64,000 nucleotides of DNA, from positions 124,001 to 188,000 of the forward strand of contig NZ_FNCN01000008.1 of the NCBI RefSeq assembly GCF_900100605.1, written 5' to 3'. This document shows positions 51,204 through 59,873 of the stretch, piece by piece (position 1 is the stretch's first letter; the number at the start of each line of letters is the position of its first letter). The notes under the pieces were generated by a model. It was not told the DNA's origin, did not search any database, and saw only the letters and a list, made by a program, of their open reading frames with translations. The translations under genes were made by a program, and so were the position numbers. The stretch comes from Sinosporangium album. GTDB lineage: Bacteria > Actinomycetota > Actinomycetes > Streptosporangiales > Streptosporangiaceae.

Positions 51204-51357
51204 GCGGAAAGCCCCCGCTCAGGGGACGCCTTCCGCTCGCGCGCTTCCTCCCATCCGGACTTTCACCGTCGGTCCCGGATTTCCACCGGATCAACCGGCC
51301 GATGGACTCGGCCGGGTCGCGGACTGTCACCGCCGGTTCGGAATTACACCGACCCCG
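51204..51357 (-). promoter_or_regulatory. FMN riboswitch (RFN element) with downstream hairpin
   Basis: Read on the minus strand from about 51357 to 51241 the conserved RFN blocks are present: GGGGTCGGTGTAATTCCGAA, CCGGCGGTGACAGTCCGCGA, GGTTGATCCGGTGGAAATCC, and GACGGTGAAAGTCCGGATGG ending in GAGGAAGCG. A hairpin at 51236-51204 (GCGGAA/TTCCGC outer, CCCC/GGGG inner) follows and probably forms part of the switch; it lacks a T-tract. FMN binding should lower ribE-ribBA expression. Confidence 0.95.
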
Positions 51358-51479
51358 GAGCACGCTGCTCTGGCATCAGTTTGCCATGCCTGTCAAAATC
51401 ACCGCGACCGCCCCCCGGCTAGGGCCCGGGGGCGGTCGCGGTAGGCGCGCGCCAGGCCCTGCGGGAGGGCCGGGACGGG

Positions 51480-52148
51480 TCAGGTGAGGGGGGACGCCTT
51501 CTCGGCGAGGGCGCGGAGGTGGTCGATGGCGCGGGCGGGGTCGTCTGCGCCGTAGACGGCGCTGCCGGCCACGAAGACGTCGGCTCCGGCCTCGGCGCAG
51601 CGCTCGATGGTCTCCGCCGACACCCCGCCGTCGACCTGGAGCCACAGCTCTCCGCCGCGGGCGGCGATGAGAGCCCTGGCCCGCCGCACCTTGGGCAGCA
51701 CGACGTCGAGGAACCTCTGGCCGCCGAAGCCCGGCTCGACGGTCATCAGCAGCAGCATGTCGATCTCGCCCAGCAGGTCCTCGTACGGCTCGACCGCCGT
51801 GGCCGGGTTCAGCGCGAACCCGGCGCGGGCCCCGGCCGCGCGGATCTGCCGCAGCGTGCGCACGGGCGCCTTGGCCGCTTCGGCGTGGATGGTGACGCTG
51901 CCCGCGCCGGCCTCGGCGTAGGCGGGCGCCCAGCGGTCCGGGTCCTCGATCATGAGATGGCAGTCGACGGGGGTGTCCGTCGCCTTGAGCAGGGACTCGA
52001 CGACGGGCAGCCCGAGCGTCAGGTTGGGCACGAAGTGGTTGTCCATGACGTCGACGTGGAGCCAGTCGGCATTGGCGACCGCCGCGGCCTCGTCGGCCAG
52101 ACGGGCGAAGTCCGCGGACAAAATGCTGGGAGAGATCTGTACGGCCAT
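51480..52148 (-). CDS. rpe: Ribulose-phosphate 3-epimerase
   Basis: A TIM barrel of 222 residues interconverting ribulose 5-phosphate and xylulose 5-phosphate. Motifs: [59 protein letters not shown] and [12 protein letters not shown] carry the metal and catalytic His/Asp residues. The ATG lacks an obvious ribosome site. It precedes the riboswitch by position and supplies the pathway that makes the riboflavin precursor. Confidence 0.96.
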   Translation of the reverse strand: MAVQISPSILSADFARLADEAAAVANADWLHVDVMDNHFVPNLTLGLPVVESLLKATDTPVDCHLMIEDPDRWAPAYAEAGAGSVTIHAEAAKAPVRTLRQIRAAGARAGFALNPATAVEPYEDLLGEIDMLLLMTVEPGFGGQRFLDVVLPKVRRARALIAARGGELWLQVDGGVSAETIERCAEAGADVFVAGSAVYGADDPARAIDHLRALAEKASPLT

Positions 52149-52160
52149 GATGACAGGAGT

Positions 52161-53147
52161 CTAGGGGGCGACGGGCCGGGCGCGTTCGGCCAGCCCCAGC
52201 GCCACGAAGACCAGCGGCGCCCCGAGCACCGCCCACAGCGACAGCGCAGCATAACCGAGGTAGGCAGCGGCCTCCGTCAGCACGATGGAGCCCTCCACTG
52301 CGATCATCCGCGTGGCGAGCCAGATCACCACGGCCCCCGCCACCCCGACGAGCCAGCGCAGCCCCCTGGCGACCAGCGAGCCGGCCGCCGAGAAGCCTCC
52401 CCGCGCGAAGAGCACCGACCCCCCGGCGATCACGCCGAACAGGCCTCCCGCGATGGCCGCCAGCCTGCTCTCCTCCCACGGGGCGACGAATCCCGCGAAG
52501 CGCCACGCGTCCGGCAGGCTCCAGCCCGCGCCCGCCAGCGAGGCGAGCACCGCGAGAGCCACCACCCCCAGCGAGACGGCCAGAGCGAGCAGCACCTGCA
52601 CCCCGATCGTCCGGGCACGCCACCACGCCATCACCGGCTTCTCCAGCCGGGACACCAGCAGGAGGATCACCAGCCCGACCAGGATGCCCGCCGCCACATC
52701 CGACAGGAAGTGGACCCCGAGGTAGAGCCGCGACCAGGCCATCAGCGCGACGAACACCACGGCCGCCCCCACGGCGTACGGCTTGCGCGCCTGGAGCGCC
52801 AACCAGCCGGCGAACACCGTCGCCGTCTGCGCGTGCCCCGACGGGATGCCGAACGTCGGCTCCCTGGCGAAGGCGTGCACCCGCGCGTCGATCCAGTAGG
52901 GCCTCGGAGCCTGCAGCAGGAGCTTGCCGACCGAGTTGAGGCCCGCCGACAGCAGCACCACCAGCCCGAGGCGCAACCCGAAGCGAGGGTTGACACACCA
53001 GTAGACCACCGAGAGGACCACGACCACGAACCCGTTGGTGCCGAGAGCCGACACCACCTTCAGCGGCGCCTCCAGCCAGCCGGGCAGGGCCTGGAACCAC
53101 AGGATCAGATCGATCTCGTCGTATCTCAGCCGTTCCAGGAAGTCCAC
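52161..53147 (-). CDS. PAP2-family membrane phosphatase
   Basis: A 328-residue integral membrane protein. The three phosphatase motifs are KLLLQAPRP, PSGH (TFGIPSGHAQTATVFAG) and SRLYLGVHFLSDV, on external loops; about six more helices follow than in the minimal family. Likely substrate is a lipid (pyro)phosphate such as undecaprenyl pyrophosphate, not provable here. GTG 53147 has GAGGAG three bases upstream. Confidence 0.9.
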   Translation of the reverse strand: MDFLERLRYDEIDLILWFQALPGWLEAPLKVVSALGTNGFVVVVLSVVYWCVNPRFGLRLGLVVLLSAGLNSVGKLLLQAPRPYWIDARVHAFAREPTFGIPSGHAQTATVFAGWLALQARKPYAVGAAVVFVALMAWSRLYLGVHFLSDVAAGILVGLVILLLVSRLEKPVMAWWRARTIGVQVLLALAVSLGVVALAVLASLAGAGWSLPDAWRFAGFVAPWEESRLAAIAGGLFGVIAGGSVLFARGGFSAAGSLVARGLRWLVGVAGAVVIWLATRMIAVEGSIVLTEAAAYLGYAALSLWAVLGAPLVFVALGLAERARPVAP

Positions 53148-53309
53148 GGTCTCCTCAGATCCCCCGAGCGGAAGCCCCCTCCGGGAAGGCCACGGGCCTG
53201 CGGAGCCCACGAGCACAGCCGAGAAGGCTCAGTGTGGATTCCCACCGTAGCCAGAACCGACCGCCCACGCGCGAAACCGTCACTGGGAACCCAACACGAG
53301 CAACCCACC

Positions 53310-53387
53310 AGGACGACCCGGCAGAACGGCCCGACAGGACGACCCAACAGGACGGCCCGGCAGGACGGCCCGACAGGACGGCCCTGG
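53310..53387. repeat. Six tandem 13-bp units
   Basis: AGGACGGCCCGAC-type units start at 53310, 53323, 53336, 53349, 53362 and 53375 with A/G variation at three positions. They lie 30 bases beyond the stop of the DUF1697 gene. The rest of the gap 53148-53309 holds no recognisable element. Confidence 0.93.
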
Positions 53388-53417
53388 CGCCGGGGCGCCA
53401 ACTCGGGCGACCGACTC

Positions 53418-53972
53418 CTAGGAGGACGTCCACTCGACGAGTTTGGTCACCGTGTTCCAGTTGCGGCTCGTGGCGACGACGCCCTTGAACAAGGCCGGGC
53501 GCGCGAGCGTCTCGGCCAGCTTGGAGCGGCCCATGCCGCCGGGCAGATGGAGGTAGATCACCCGGTCGCCGAGCGCGAACCGCTCGGGCAGGAACGCCTC
53601 GGCCCGGATGGAGGCAAGCCTGTCAGGTAAGACCCGTTCGGATAGGAATGTGGCGTGCACCACCGTGCCCTCGGCGGCGTGCTCGGCGAACGGGTTGGCC
53701 TGGGCCACGGCCTGAAGGTGGGCACCGCTGCGGACGAGGCAGGAGACCGGGAAGCCGAAGCGCCTCTCGATCCCCTGCTCGATCTCACCGGAGAGGGAAC
53801 CCTCGACCCCAGGCGCCTCCGCCGGCCCGCGGAAGACCACGTTGCCGCTGGCGACATAGGTGCGGACGCCCTCATAGCCGAGCCCCTCGACGACCTGCCG
53901 CAGCTCCGCCATGGGCACCTTGGCATGGCCGCCCACGTTGACCCCGCGAAGCAGCGCGGCATAAGCCGTCAT
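53418..53972 (-). CDS. DUF1697 family protein
   Basis: A 184-residue cytoplasmic protein with the family-defining start YAALLRGVNVGGHAKVPMAELR and TYVASGNVVF, then SRNWNTVTKL near the end. Function unknown. ATG 53972 has GGGGGGAG six bases before it. Its upstream region holds a 16S rRNA gene fragment. Confidence 0.92.
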   Translation of the reverse strand: MTAYAALLRGVNVGGHAKVPMAELRQVVEGLGYEGVRTYVASGNVVFRGPAEAPGVEGSLSGEIEQGIERRFGFPVSCLVRSGAHLQAVAQANPFAEHAAEGTVVHATFLSERVLPDRLASIRAEAFLPERFALGDRVIYLHLPGGMGRSKLAETLARPALFKGVVATSRNWNTVTKLVEWTSS

Positions 53973-54060
53973 CTGAGACTCCCCCCTCACAGCCATCGTC
54001 GGCACCCTAGCCCCCGCCACCGACAAAACCGCCCCCGACAGAAGCAGCGCCCGGCAGAAG

Positions 54061-54169
54061 CAGCTTGTCGGTGGGGTGATTGCCTACCAAGGCGACGACG
54101 GGTAGCCGACCTGAGAGGGCGACCGGCCCCCTGGAACTGAGACACGGCCCAGGCGCCTACGGGAGGCAG
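54061..54169 (+). pseudogene. Stranded fragment of a 16S rRNA gene
   Basis: About 109 bases match the actinobacterial 16S rRNA segment near E. coli positions 250-355: CAGCTTGTCGGTGGGGTGAT, GCCTACCAAGGCGACGACGG, GTAGCCGACCTGAGAGGGCG, ACTGAGACACGGCCCAG and CCTACGGGAGGCAG. Compared with the consensus as I recall it there are about ten differences and one lost base. Sequence on both sides is unrelated to rRNA. It lies between rsmB and the DUF1697 gene, so it is not a functional rRNA gene. The remaining bases 53973-54060 and 54170-54224 show nothing. Confidence 0.85.
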
Positions 54170-54224
54170 GCGCCGGTGGCCAACGTGCCCCTCAGGGCGC
54201 GGAACGGCGGTTCCCCATGGGGGG

Positions 54225-55697
54225 TCAGAGGCGGCGCAGCAGGGCGAGGAACATCGCGTCGGTGCCGTGCACGTGCGGCCAGAACTGGGCGTACGGCCCT
54301 TCGCCCAGATCGCCCACCTCCGGCAGGTAGGCCCGCGCGTCGAGCACCTCGACCCCGTCCTGCCCGGCGACGACGTCGCGGGTCTCGGCCAGGTGCGGGG
54401 AGCAGGTGACGTAGGCGACGACGCCGCCGGGGCGCACGGCGTCGACGGCGGTGGCCAGCAGCCGGCGTTGAAGCGCGGCGAGTTCGGGGACGCTGCGCGG
54501 GTCGCGCCGCCAGCGCGCCTCCGGGCGGCGGCGCAGCGCGCCGAGGCCGGTGCAGGGCGCGTCGACCATGACGCGGTCGAACACACCGGACCGCCACGCC
54601 GGAGCCGTGCCGTCGGCGGTGACGACGGCGGCCTCCCGGGTGGTCTGACGTACGAGGCGCGCCCGGTGGTATTGCAGGTCGGCCGCGAGCAGGTGGGCGC
54701 CGCCGGGGTGTCCGCCGGGATGCTCACCGGGGCGCCCGCCTGGACGTTCGCCGGGGTCGCCGTCCGGAGCGAAGCCCGGCATGCCGTGGGTGGCGACGGC
54801 GTCGAGCAGGCCCGCCTTGCCGCCGGGCCCGGCGCAGAGGTCGAGCCAGCGGGTGTCGGCGCCGTCGACGGGGACGCGGGTGAGGGCGAGGGCGACGAGC
54901 TGGCTGGCCTCGTCCTGGACGGCCGCCCGGCCTTCGGCGACGGCGGCGAAGGAGCCGGGGTCGCCTTCGGGCAGGTAGGCGGCCTGCGGGGAGTAGCGCG
55001 CCGGGGCGCCGCCGGCGGCGAGCAGTTCGTCGACGGTGGCGCGGCCGGGCCGGGCGACGAGGACGACCTTGGGGCGGTCGTTGTCGGCGGCGAGGAGCTC
55101 GGCGGTCTGGTCGGCGTCGCCGCCCAGGGCGGCGAGGAACGCCTCGACGATCCACCGCGGGTGGCTGTGGGTGACGGCGAGGTGGCCGACGAGGTCGTCG
55201 GCCGCTTCGGGGGCGACGATGGGGAGCCATTCGTCGATCTCTCGACCGGCGATCTTGCGCAGGACGGCGTTGGCGAAGCGGGAGGGGCCGACGCCGACGC
55301 GCAGCCGTACGAGGTCGACGGTGGCGCTCACGGCGGCGTGGGCGGGCACGCGGGTGCGCAGGAGCTGGTGGGCCCCGAGGCGGATCGCGTCGAGGACCGG
55401 CGGGTCGATGTCGTAGGGCTCGCGGTCGCTGCACACCGCGATGATCTCGTCGTAGGTGCCGAGACCGCGCAGGGTGCCGTAGGCGAGTTCGGTGGCCAGG
55501 GCCGCGTCGCGCCCGCCGATGCCGCGGTCGCGCAGCATGCGGGGCATGAGCAGGTTGGCGTAGGCGTCGCGCTCGTCCACGGCCCGCATGAGGTCGTAGG
55601 CGGCGTTGCGCGCCTCGTCTCTGTGGGGCATGTCGCGTTTGCCGCCGCGCTGTGGAGGACGCGGCCCGCCCCGGTGGTGCCTTCGGTCGTTCCTCAT
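54225..55697 (-). CDS. rsmB: 16S rRNA m5C methyltransferase RsmB/Fmu type
   Basis: A 490-residue enzyme with an N-terminal NusB-like RNA-binding domain ([34 protein letters not shown]) and a SAM methyltransferase domain: [34 protein letters not shown] with the Cys of motif VI, and [17 protein letters not shown] with the Cys of motif IV. An odd Gly/Pro/His/Arg insert ([18 protein letters not shown]) sits between SAM motifs I and II. The ATG overlaps the fmt stop (ATGA). Confidence 0.94.
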   Translation of the reverse strand: MRNDRRHHRGGPRPPQRGGKRDMPHRDEARNAAYDLMRAVDERDAYANLLMPRMLRDRGIGGRDAALATELAYGTLRGLGTYDEIIAVCSDREPYDIDPPVLDAIRLGAHQLLRTRVPAHAAVSATVDLVRLRVGVGPSRFANAVLRKIAGREIDEWLPIVAPEAADDLVGHLAVTHSHPRWIVEAFLAALGGDADQTAELLAADNDRPKVVLVARPGRATVDELLAAGGAPARYSPQAAYLPEGDPGSFAAVAEGRAAVQDEASQLVALALTRVPVDGADTRWLDLCAGPGGKAGLLDAVATHGMPGFAPDGDPGERPGGRPGEHPGGHPGGAHLLAADLQYHRARLVRQTTREAAVVTADGTAPAWRSGVFDRVMVDAPCTGLGALRRRPEARWRRDPRSVPELAALQRRLLATAVDAVRPGGVVAYVTCSPHLAETRDVVAGQDGVEVLDARAYLPEVGDLGEGPYAQFWPHVHGTDAMFLALLRRL

Positions 55698-56626
55698 CTG
55701 GAGCTCAGCAGATCCTCATCGTTCGGTCGCGTGCCGCGTGCCCATTCCACGGCGGTCATCAGGCGCTTGCCCTGCGGCTGGACGTCGCCGAGCCGCACCG
55801 GGTCGGTCACCGTGCCGACCAGGACGGCGTCCTTGCCCGCCTGGACGCGGCCGGGGGCCAGGCGCGGGCCAGGCTCGGGACGGACTGGGCCGAGTTTGAG
55901 GCGGGCGCCCCTGAACTCGGTCCACGCCCCCGGCGCGGGCGTGCACGCGCGGATCAGGCGGTCGACGCGTGCGGCCGGGGCCGCCCAGTCCACTCTGGCG
56001 TCCTCGACATTGATCTTGGGGGCGAGGCTCACCCCGTCGGCGGGCTGCGGCCTGGCCGAAAGGGTGCCGTCCTCGACGCCGTCCATGGTCAGCGACAGCA
56101 GCTCCGCTCCGGACACGGCGAGCCTGCCCAGCACGTCGCCACTGGTGTCGTGCGGGCCGATGGGCTCGGTGACGACGCCGAAGACCGGTCCGGCGTCGAG
56201 CTCCTTGACGATCCGGAACGTCGCCGCGCCCGTGATCTCGTCACCGTGGAGCACGGCGTGCTGCACGGGGGCGGCTCCCCGCCACGCGGGCAACAGGGAG
56301 AAGTGCAGGTTGATCCACCCGTGAGGGGGGATGTCGAGGGCGGCCTGCGGGAGCAGCGCCCCGTAGGCCACGACCGGGCAGGCGTCGGGGGCCAGCTCGG
56401 CGAGCCGGGCAAGGAAGTCGGGATCGCCCGCCTTGGCCGGTTTCAGCACCTCGACGCCGTGCTCGTCGGCGAGCTGCGCCACAGGGCTCGTGTGGACGCC
56501 GCGACCGCGGCCCGACCGGGCGTCGGGCCGCGTGATCACGGCGACGACCTCGTGGCGCGGCGAATCGAGCAGCAGGCGCAACGAGGGAAGAGCGGTGTCC
56601 GGAGTGCCGGCGAAGACCAGACGCAA
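55694..56626 (-). CDS. fmt: Methionyl-tRNA formyltransferase
   Basis: Formylates initiator Met-tRNA; 310 residues. N-terminal [15 protein letters not shown], catalytic region [21 protein letters not shown], then [14 protein letters not shown] and the C-terminal OB domain. The start is a TTG at 56626 with AGGA three bases away. It leads the fmt-rsmB pair. Confidence 0.96.
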   Translation of the reverse strand: MRLVFAGTPDTALPSLRLLLDSPRHEVVAVITRPDARSGRGRGVHTSPVAQLADEHGVEVLKPAKAGDPDFLARLAELAPDACPVVAYGALLPQAALDIPPHGWINLHFSLLPAWRGAAPVQHAVLHGDEITGAATFRIVKELDAGPVFGVVTEPIGPHDTSGDVLGRLAVSGAELLSLTMDGVEDGTLSARPQPADGVSLAPKINVEDARVDWAAPAARVDRLIRACTPAPGAWTEFRGARLKLGPVRPEPGPRLAPGRVQAGKDAVLVGTVTDPVRLGDVQPQGKRLMTAVEWARGTRPNDEDLLSSR

Positions 56627-56660
56627 CGTTCCTACAGACCCTTCCCGTAAGTCTCGACAG

Positions 56661-58121
56661 TCAGCCCAGTCTAGGGGCGACGCCGGAGCGAGCCTTCATC
56701 GCGGCCTTCCTCGCGGCCTTGGAGACGGCCGGCTCGGGGTGGTGTGTGCCGAGCATCTCCAGCACGCTCAGCGTGTCGGGATGGTCGACCGACGTCATCT
56801 CCTCGACCAGCCGCACGAGGTCGTCGCCCGACTCCAGCGCGCCGAGCTCGGCGGAGGTGGAGAGCGACTGCGGCAGGCAGGTCAGCGCGGCGAGGGTGTC
56901 GACCGCGACCCAGACGTTGTCGTCGCCGGTGAGGCACGGGGCGGGCAGGTCGCGGATGTGCAGCCAGGAGGCGGCGTATCTCCACACCATCGGCTCGCCG
57001 AGCGCGTCGCGCACCGCCGCCTCCGCCTCCGGGCCGAGCTCCTCCAGGATGGCCGTGGCCGTGCCGCGCGCCCCTGCCGACCCCGACACGGCCACGGCGA
57101 TCAGCTCGCGCGCCGCCTCCTCGGGGGATCGGCGCTCCAGCCAGACGGCGACGGCGCTCGGCGCGGCGGCGCCCGAGGTCGCGGCCTCGACCAGCTCGGC
57201 GGCCGACAGGTCGGCGAAGACGGCCACCTCTCCCTCGGTGGGGACGTCGTGGCCCTCGCGGAGGAGGTCCTGCCGGACCGCCCACACGCCGAGCGGCGAA
57301 AGGCGGAACCTGCCGTGCGGCGCGTCCTCGACGAGCCCGCAGTAGGCGAGCAGGTCGAGCGCTCCGGTGAGCTCGTCGGCGAGCGAGCCGGCGAGGCGGC
57401 GCATCTCGGCCTGCCCGGCCTCGCACGCGACCTCGTGGGATTGGAGGACCCCCTTGGCGAGTACGGCGGGAGCCAGGCCGTCCTTCACCGAATACATCGT
57501 CGCGAGCACCTCGGCGAGGTGGTCGTCCATGACGGCCGAGCCCGTCAGCCCGCCCTCCTGCCCCTCGTCGGCCCGGTCGAGGACGTCCATGACGACGCCG
57601 TCCCAGAACTCCAGCAGCGCGGTCTCGGAGAGCCCGGACAGCCTGTGGAGGGGGCCGGGCTCGGCCGTGCCGCCGTTGATCCGCAGCAGCCTGGTGTTGA
57701 CGGCGACGACCCACAGGAGGTGGAGGCGGGCCGCCTGCCGCGCGGAGCCGGGCGGACCCGGCAGGCCGAGCGCGGCGGTCGCGGCCCGGGCGGCGGGCCC
57801 CGGCAGCAGACCGCCGGGGCCGACGGGGCGGGTGCCGGTCCAGGCGGCGAGACGCAGGGCGTCGGCCACCAGGGGCACCTGAGGGACGGCGCGGGCCAGA
57901 TCGGCCTCGCAGGCCAGCTCGACGGGTGGGAAGCTCAGCATGTCGCCGCCGCACTCGGCGCAGTCGCAGGCGTGGTCTCCCCCGCCGTGGGAGCGGCCCC
58001 CGTCGGGGCCCGCGAGTGTGTCGCCGAGCAGGGAGGTGCGCTCCTGCGGCTGCGCCTCACCCAGCTCGTCGATCAGCTTGCGAAGCTGAAGGAGGTCGAA
58101 CACGTTGCCGCTCTTGGTCAC
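56661..58121 (-). CDS. Unrecognised protein, paralogue of the next gene upstream
   Basis: A 486-residue, largely helical, acidic cytoplasmic protein. Not a family I can name. An N-terminal cysteine cluster CDCAECGGD stands near residue 52, then a helical region with [28 protein letters not shown] (a winged-helix-like turn) and a C-terminal signature [14 protein letters not shown] ... [10 protein letters not shown]. The same landmarks occur in the protein at 58160-59824. GTG 58121 has no ribosome site but TAAGTT six bases ahead, suggesting a leaderless mRNA. Confidence 0.85.
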   Translation of the reverse strand: MTKSGNVFDLLQLRKLIDELGEAQPQERTSLLGDTLAGPDGGRSHGGGDHACDCAECGGDMLSFPPVELACEADLARAVPQVPLVADALRLAAWTGTRPVGPGGLLPGPAARAATAALGLPGPPGSARQAARLHLLWVVAVNTRLLRINGGTAEPGPLHRLSGLSETALLEFWDGVVMDVLDRADEGQEGGLTGSAVMDDHLAEVLATMYSVKDGLAPAVLAKGVLQSHEVACEAGQAEMRRLAGSLADELTGALDLLAYCGLVEDAPHGRFRLSPLGVWAVRQDLLREGHDVPTEGEVAVFADLSAAELVEAATSGAAAPSAVAVWLERRSPEEAARELIAVAVSGSAGARGTATAILEELGPEAEAAVRDALGEPMVWRYAASWLHIRDLPAPCLTGDDNVWVAVDTLAALTCLPQSLSTSAELGALESGDDLVRLVEEMTSVDHPDTLSVLEMLGTHHPEPAVSKAARKAAMKARSGVAPRLG

Positions 58122-58127
58122 TCAGGA

Positions 58128-58133
58128 AACTTA
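58128..58133 (-). promoter_or_regulatory. -10 element for a leaderless transcript
   Basis: Minus-strand TAAGTT (TANNNT form) ends exactly six bases before the GTG at 58121, the layout of leaderless actinobacterial promoters. Confidence 0.45.
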
Positions 58134-58159
58134 ACGCACACCGGCCCCGGGGAAGTACT

Positions 58160-59824
58160 TCAGCCGATGGCCCGGGACCGCGCCTTGAACGCGGCCTTGC
58201 GCGCCGCCTTGGCGACGTCGGGGTCGGCGAGCGATCGGCCGAGCAGTTCGAGGACGGCGACGACGTCGGGGTGGTCGACCCGCCACATCTCCTCGATCAT
58301 GTGGGCCGGCGGGCCGGAGGCGGCCATGTTCTCGGAGAAGTTCTCGGGGTCCTCCTCGGCGGCCGGCATGGCGAGCGCCAGCATGTCCACGCTCATCCAG
58401 AGCAGCTCGGCCTGGGTGAGGGCGGGGGCGGGCAGGCCGCGCGCCGCGAGCCAGTGGATGGCGTGGGGGCGCAGCTCCGACTCGTCGAGGGCGGCGCGGA
58501 CGGCGGGCTCGGCCTCGGCGGGGAGCCTGTCGACGATCGTCATCGCGATGCCCCTGGCGACGGCGGGCGCTCCGGCCGCCGCGCCGAGCAGTTCGGCCGC
58601 GGCCCGGCCGGGGTCGCGCCGTTCGAGCCAGGCGTCGATGTCGCGCTCGGCCAGCTCGGTGGGCACGCCGCTCAGCAGGCCCTCGATGAGCCCGACGGCG
58701 TCGGCCTCGGCGAGGTCCTCGGCCTCGGGCGCCTCCATGCCGAGGCCGAGGTAGAGGCGGCGCAGCGCCCACAGGGCGAGCGGGGTGAGCTCGAAGGTGT
58801 CGCCGCGGCGGGCGACCAGGCCGCAGTAGGCCAGGCGGTCGAGCGCCCCGCCGATGTCGAGGCCGCCGGTCTCCTCGCCGAGCTCGTCGAGGTATTCGAG
58901 GACCGTCGCGGTGGGCACCGGCACCTGGAGCCGGTAGAGCAGGTGCAGCAGGTCGTAGAGTTCGCGGTCGAGCACGGGGGCGCCGGTGACGGCTCCCCCG
59001 GCGTCGGCCTCGACGAGGAGGCCGACGGTGTCGGCCCACATCGCGAGCAGGTCGTCGTCGTCGCGCTCGGCGGGCGGCGCGAACCCGGCGCGGACGGTCA
59101 TCGACGCGCGCGAGGTCTCGACCTCGCCAAGGCCGCGGGCGAGGTCCCACAGGAGCGCAGGCCGGGGAACGGGGGCGTGGGCTGCGTCCTTGACCCGCAG
59201 GGCGCCCTTGACGGTGGGGGTGCGCTCGCTGTCGCGCATCCAGGCGATCAGGGTGTGGAGGTCTGCCAGCAGCGGCACCTTTCGCGCGGCGGCGGCGAGC
59301 TCGGCGGGGGGCGCCAGCCGTACCGGGGGCAGGGGGGCGCAGGCGGGGCACTCGCAGGGGGTCTCGGCGAGGAGTTCGGCCTCGCCGGAGGGGATGACGA
59401 GGGTGTCGGGCTGCTCCAGCGACTCGGGGCCTATGGCGCTGAACATGCTCTTGGCCATGCCGTATCTGGACGTGTCGGCCAGGGCGTCCGGCATCTCCGG
59501 CTCGATCCCGTCGAGCCGGGCGCGCATGCCGGTCGCGAGCTCGGCGGAGGAGTGGCCGGAGTCGAGGAGGAAGTCGACGAGGGTGCGGGCGGCGGCGACC
59601 GTCTCGGAAGCGCTCTCGGGCGGTGCGATGACCTTGCGCGGGTAAATGGAGAGCAGGAGTTCCTCGAACGTGTCGGCGGTGAAATCGCCGAGCTGGTTCA
59701 CCCCCAAATAGTCACTTGCGTAGTCGCAGAGCAACCGGATCTCATCCACATCCACGTCAAGGCCGCGGGAACGCCCCCACGCCCGCAGATCGTCGACGAC
59801 TTGATTCACCCATTCGATCGACAC
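58160..59824 (-). CDS. Unrecognised protein, second member of a paralogous pair
   Basis: A 554-residue acidic, helical cytoplasmic protein. Shared with the 56661 gene: the cysteine cluster (CECPACAPL near residue 158), KVPLLADLHTLIAWM, LDRLAYCGLVARRGDTFELTPLALWALR, AWLERRDPGRAAAELL, and the C-terminal VDHPDVVAVLELLG ... ARKAAFKARS. It has an extra N-terminal region of about 100 residues (DVDEIRLLCDYASDYLGVNQ). GTG start without ribosome site and with TAGTTT six bases upstream. Function unknown; CxC-xxC suggests metal binding. Confidence 0.85.
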   Translation of the reverse strand: MSIEWVNQVVDDLRAWGRSRGLDVDVDEIRLLCDYASDYLGVNQLGDFTADTFEELLLSIYPRKVIAPPESASETVAAARTLVDFLLDSGHSSAELATGMRARLDGIEPEMPDALADTSRYGMAKSMFSAIGPESLEQPDTLVIPSGEAELLAETPCECPACAPLPPVRLAPPAELAAAARKVPLLADLHTLIAWMRDSERTPTVKGALRVKDAAHAPVPRPALLWDLARGLGEVETSRASMTVRAGFAPPAERDDDDLLAMWADTVGLLVEADAGGAVTGAPVLDRELYDLLHLLYRLQVPVPTATVLEYLDELGEETGGLDIGGALDRLAYCGLVARRGDTFELTPLALWALRRLYLGLGMEAPEAEDLAEADAVGLIEGLLSGVPTELAERDIDAWLERRDPGRAAAELLGAAAGAPAVARGIAMTIVDRLPAEAEPAVRAALDESELRPHAIHWLAARGLPAPALTQAELLWMSVDMLALAMPAAEEDPENFSENMAASGPPAHMIEEMWRVDHPDVVAVLELLGRSLADPDVAKAARKAAFKARSRAIG

Positions 59825-59830
59825 ATGGAG

Positions 59831-59836
59831 AAACTA
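59831..59836 (-). promoter_or_regulatory. -10 element for a leaderless transcript
   Basis: Minus-strand TAGTTT ends exactly six bases before the GTG at 59824, matching the arrangement of its paralogue. Confidence 0.45.
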
Positions 59837-59873
59837 ACGGCTCACTGTCAGCTCGGCGAATCGGGGAAACAGG

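Noticed and set aside
54061-54169. Functional rRNA operon
   Set aside because: Only about 109 bases match, with changes and a deletion, and neither flank continues as rRNA.
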